This document shows, piece by piece, positions 13,908 through 15,311 of a stretch of DNA of 15,311 bases. Numbering within the stretch: position 1 is the stretch's first letter; every line of letters starts with the position of its first letter. The DNA comes from Sphingomonadales bacterium UBA7473. GTDB lineage: Bacteria > Pseudomonadota > Alphaproteobacteria > Sphingomonadales > Sphingomonadaceae. Position numbers and translations under genes: made by a program. Under the pieces are notes generated by a model. It did no database searches. It was not told the origin of the DNA and saw only the letters and a list, made by a program, of their open reading frames with translations. The stretch is from assembly GCA_002478575.1 (NCBI GenBank), contig DLOX01000058.1, forward strand, positions 197 through 15,507, read 5' to 3'.

Positions 13908-13959
13908 GGAGGAGCGGCTTTACTTGTGCAGTGCGGCAAGGGCAAGGACAGGCTTTGGT

Positions 13960-14727
13960 TTACTCGCCCCGCCAAACCGGTTTGCGCTTTTCCGAGAAAG
14001 CCCGCGGCCCTTCTTGCGCATCTTGGCTGTTATAGGCCACTTCATGCGCGGCCCATGCAGCATCAAGCGCGGCTGAGCGCCCCATTTCAGTTGCCAACAT
14101 GACGCTTTCCCGCCCCGCCTGAACGGATAAGGGCGCCCCTTCCAAAACCTCTTGGGCAAGGGCAAGGGCCACATCCATCAGCGCTTCGGGTTCGGCCAAG
14201 CGATTGACGAGGCCAATCTCATAAGCACGCTGAGCGCTGATCGGTTTCCCCGTGAGGATGATCTCCATCATGATCCGTTGCGGGATCATATGGATGAGGG
14301 GAGCCGCCCAAGGCGATCCGCGCCCAACCTTCACTTCGGTAATCGCAAAGCTTGCGCTTGTGCTCGCGACGCAAAGATCGCAGCCTTGGGCAATCATCCA
14401 GCCACCGGCAAAGGCAACGCCATTGACCGCGGCAATGGTGGGCTTGCTGAGCTTCAAAGTCTCATAAGGCACCGGGAACATGTCGCGCGGCGGGACCTTC
14501 AGGCCCGTCTCGACCATTTCCTTCAAATCGCCGCCTGCGCAAAAAGCCTTGGGGCCAGCCCCTGTAAGGATCGCTATCCGCGCTGCGGGATCAGCGTCAA
14601 ACCGCGCCCACGCCGCGAAAAGGCCTTGGCGCACGTCGAGGCTCAAGCAATTGCGGCTTTCGGGCCGATTGATGGTTAGGATCGCTATGCCGTCCGGGCG
14701 AACGTCATACAGAACAGCGTCGTTCAC
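13960..14727 (-). CDS. Enoyl-CoA hydratase/isomerase-family protein
   Basis: A 255-residue crotonase-fold protein. Seen: the oxyanion-hole segments AFCAGGDLKE (61-70) and NGVAFAGGW (102-110), and ITEVKVGRG (129-137). By alignment with rat enoyl-CoA hydratase the first catalytic Glu (GGGCEL) is Met111 here, in GGWMIA, while the second Glu is kept as Glu131. That argues against a standard hydratase and for an isomerase, hydrolase or other crotonase activity. The start is GTG at 14727, as clpX ends with TAA three bases upstream in the same frame and no earlier start is possible. No Shine-Dalgarno is evident. It probably rides on clpX transcription, and its relation to the catabolic island is unknown. 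Confidence 0.87.
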   Translation of the reverse strand: MNDAVLYDVRPDGIAILTINRPESRNCLSLDVRQGLFAAWARFDADPAARIAILTGAGPKAFCAGGDLKEMVETGLKVPPRDMFPVPYETLKLSKPTIAAVNGVAFAGGWMIAQGCDLCVASTSASFAITEVKVGRGSPWAAPLIHMIPQRIMMEIILTGKPISAQRAYEIGLVNRLAEPEALMDVALALAQEVLEGAPLSVQAGRESVMLATEMGRSAALDAAWAAHEVAYNSQDAQEGPRAFSEKRKPVWRGE

Positions 14728-14730
14728 GGA

Positions 14731-15311
14731 TTAAGCCGCGCTTTCGGCCTGCTTTTCTGCATAGACGCGGATCGGATCCTTCCGCCCTTCGACGACATCC
14801 TTATCAACCACCACTTCATCGACCCCGTCCATGTCAGGCAGATCATACATGGTATCGAGCAAGATATTCTCGACGATGGAGCGCAGACCCCGCGCACCGG
14901 TCTTGCGTTCAATTGCCTTTTTGGCGACCGCAGACACCGAATCTTCAGTGAAGGTCAGCTTCACATCTTCCAGATCGAACAGCTTTTGGAATTGCTTCAC
15001 AAGCGCATTCTTCGGCTCTTGAAGAATCTTCACAAGCGCGGGCACATCCAAATCTTCCAGCGTTGCGATCACAGGCAATCGGCCGACAAATTCTGGGATC
15101 AGGCCATATTTCAGCAAATCCTCAGGCTCGCTTTGCTTTAGGATGTCGCCCGTGCGGCGCTCATCGGGAGCCGCGACATGTGCGCCAAAGCCAATTGATT
15201 TGCCTTCCAACCGATCCGAGATGATCCGCTCAAGCCCCGCAAAGGCCCCGCCACAGATGAAGAGGATGTTGGTTGTATCGACTTGCAAAAATTCCTGCTG
15301 CGGATGCTTGC
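14731..15311 (-). CDS. clpX: ClpX, C-terminal part (5' end outside window)
   Basis: The visible 192 residues are the C-terminal part of the AAA+ unfoldase that feeds ClpP. The frame is open to the window edge and begins KHPQQEFLQVDTTNILFICG, so the true start lies beyond base 15311. Seen after it: GGAFAGLE, YGLIPEFVGRLPVIA (substrate-pore side and arginine-finger region), and the sensor-2 region TGARGLRSIVENILLD, then a short acidic/Ala C-terminus. An apparent start at the TTG at 15288 is an internal Leu codon. The gene ends in TAA at 14731-14733. Confidence 0.96.
   Translation of the reverse strand, partial: KHPQQEFLQVDTTNILFICGGAFAGLERIISDRLEGKSIGFGAHVAAPDERRTGDILKQSEPEDLLKYGLIPEFVGRLPVIATLEDLDVPALVKILQEPKNALVKQFQKLFDLEDVKLTFTEDSVSAVAKKAIERKTGARGLRSIVENILLDTMYDLPDMDGVDEVVVDKDVVEGRKDPIRVYAEKQAESAA

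Noticed and set aside
13924..13940. TTGTGCAGTGCGGCAAG resembling a phasin operator near hisG
   Set aside because: Only the first seven bases match and the second half is not complementary. There is no PHA link to hisG, so it is likely chance.

Overview
The window looks like chromosome from an alphaproteobacterium, most likely a sphingomonad (Sphingorhabdus/Sphingopyxis-like). That is inferred from a short-form hisG followed by hisD and nusB, an Ala/Lys-rich phasin, a nested intergenic palindrome of the type common in that group, and a dense set of acyl-CoA catabolic genes. I saw no tRNA, rRNA, CRISPR array, transposase or phage gene. Coding density is very high and no gene-free stretch exceeds 300 bases.

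Region A (1-5707, minus strand) reads, in transcription order: an SDR dehydrogenase, a GPH-type MFS symporter, an ACAD10/11-type acyl-CoA dehydrogenase, a Zn-dependent alcohol dehydrogenase, and an APH/ACAD11-type phosphotransferase cut by the window edge. Three of the four junctions are 4-base ATGA overlaps. The 71-base gap before the acyl-CoA dehydrogenase holds a likely operator.

Region B (5869-11437, plus strand) is divergent from A. It encodes two unlike acyl-CoA dehydrogenase subunits (one with catalytic Glu candidates, one without), a second SDR, a phasin with its own promoter, operator boxes and terminator, and an acyl-CoA synthetase. A 17-bp dyad upstream of the first dehydrogenase matches the one upstream of the region A dehydrogenase at 14 of 17 positions, so both arms probably share a regulator.

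Region C (11448-15311, minus strand) is housekeeping: the C-terminal part of clpX, an enoyl-CoA hydratase-like gene, hisG, hisD and nusB, also tightly packed. A nested palindrome separates it from the convergent acyl-CoA synthetase gene.

Together A and B look like one catabolic island for a carboxylic or hydroxylated acid: uptake (symporter), CoA activation (synthetase), carbonyl/hydroxyl interconversion (SDRs, Zn-ADH), possible phosphorylation of a hydroxyacyl-CoA (kinase) with processing by the ACAD11-type enzyme, and ordinary alpha-beta oxidation by the two-subunit dehydrogenase. The gene set parallels the Pseudomonas levulinate (lva) pathway and splits what animals fuse as ACAD10/ACAD11. 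The substrate cannot be read from the sequence.
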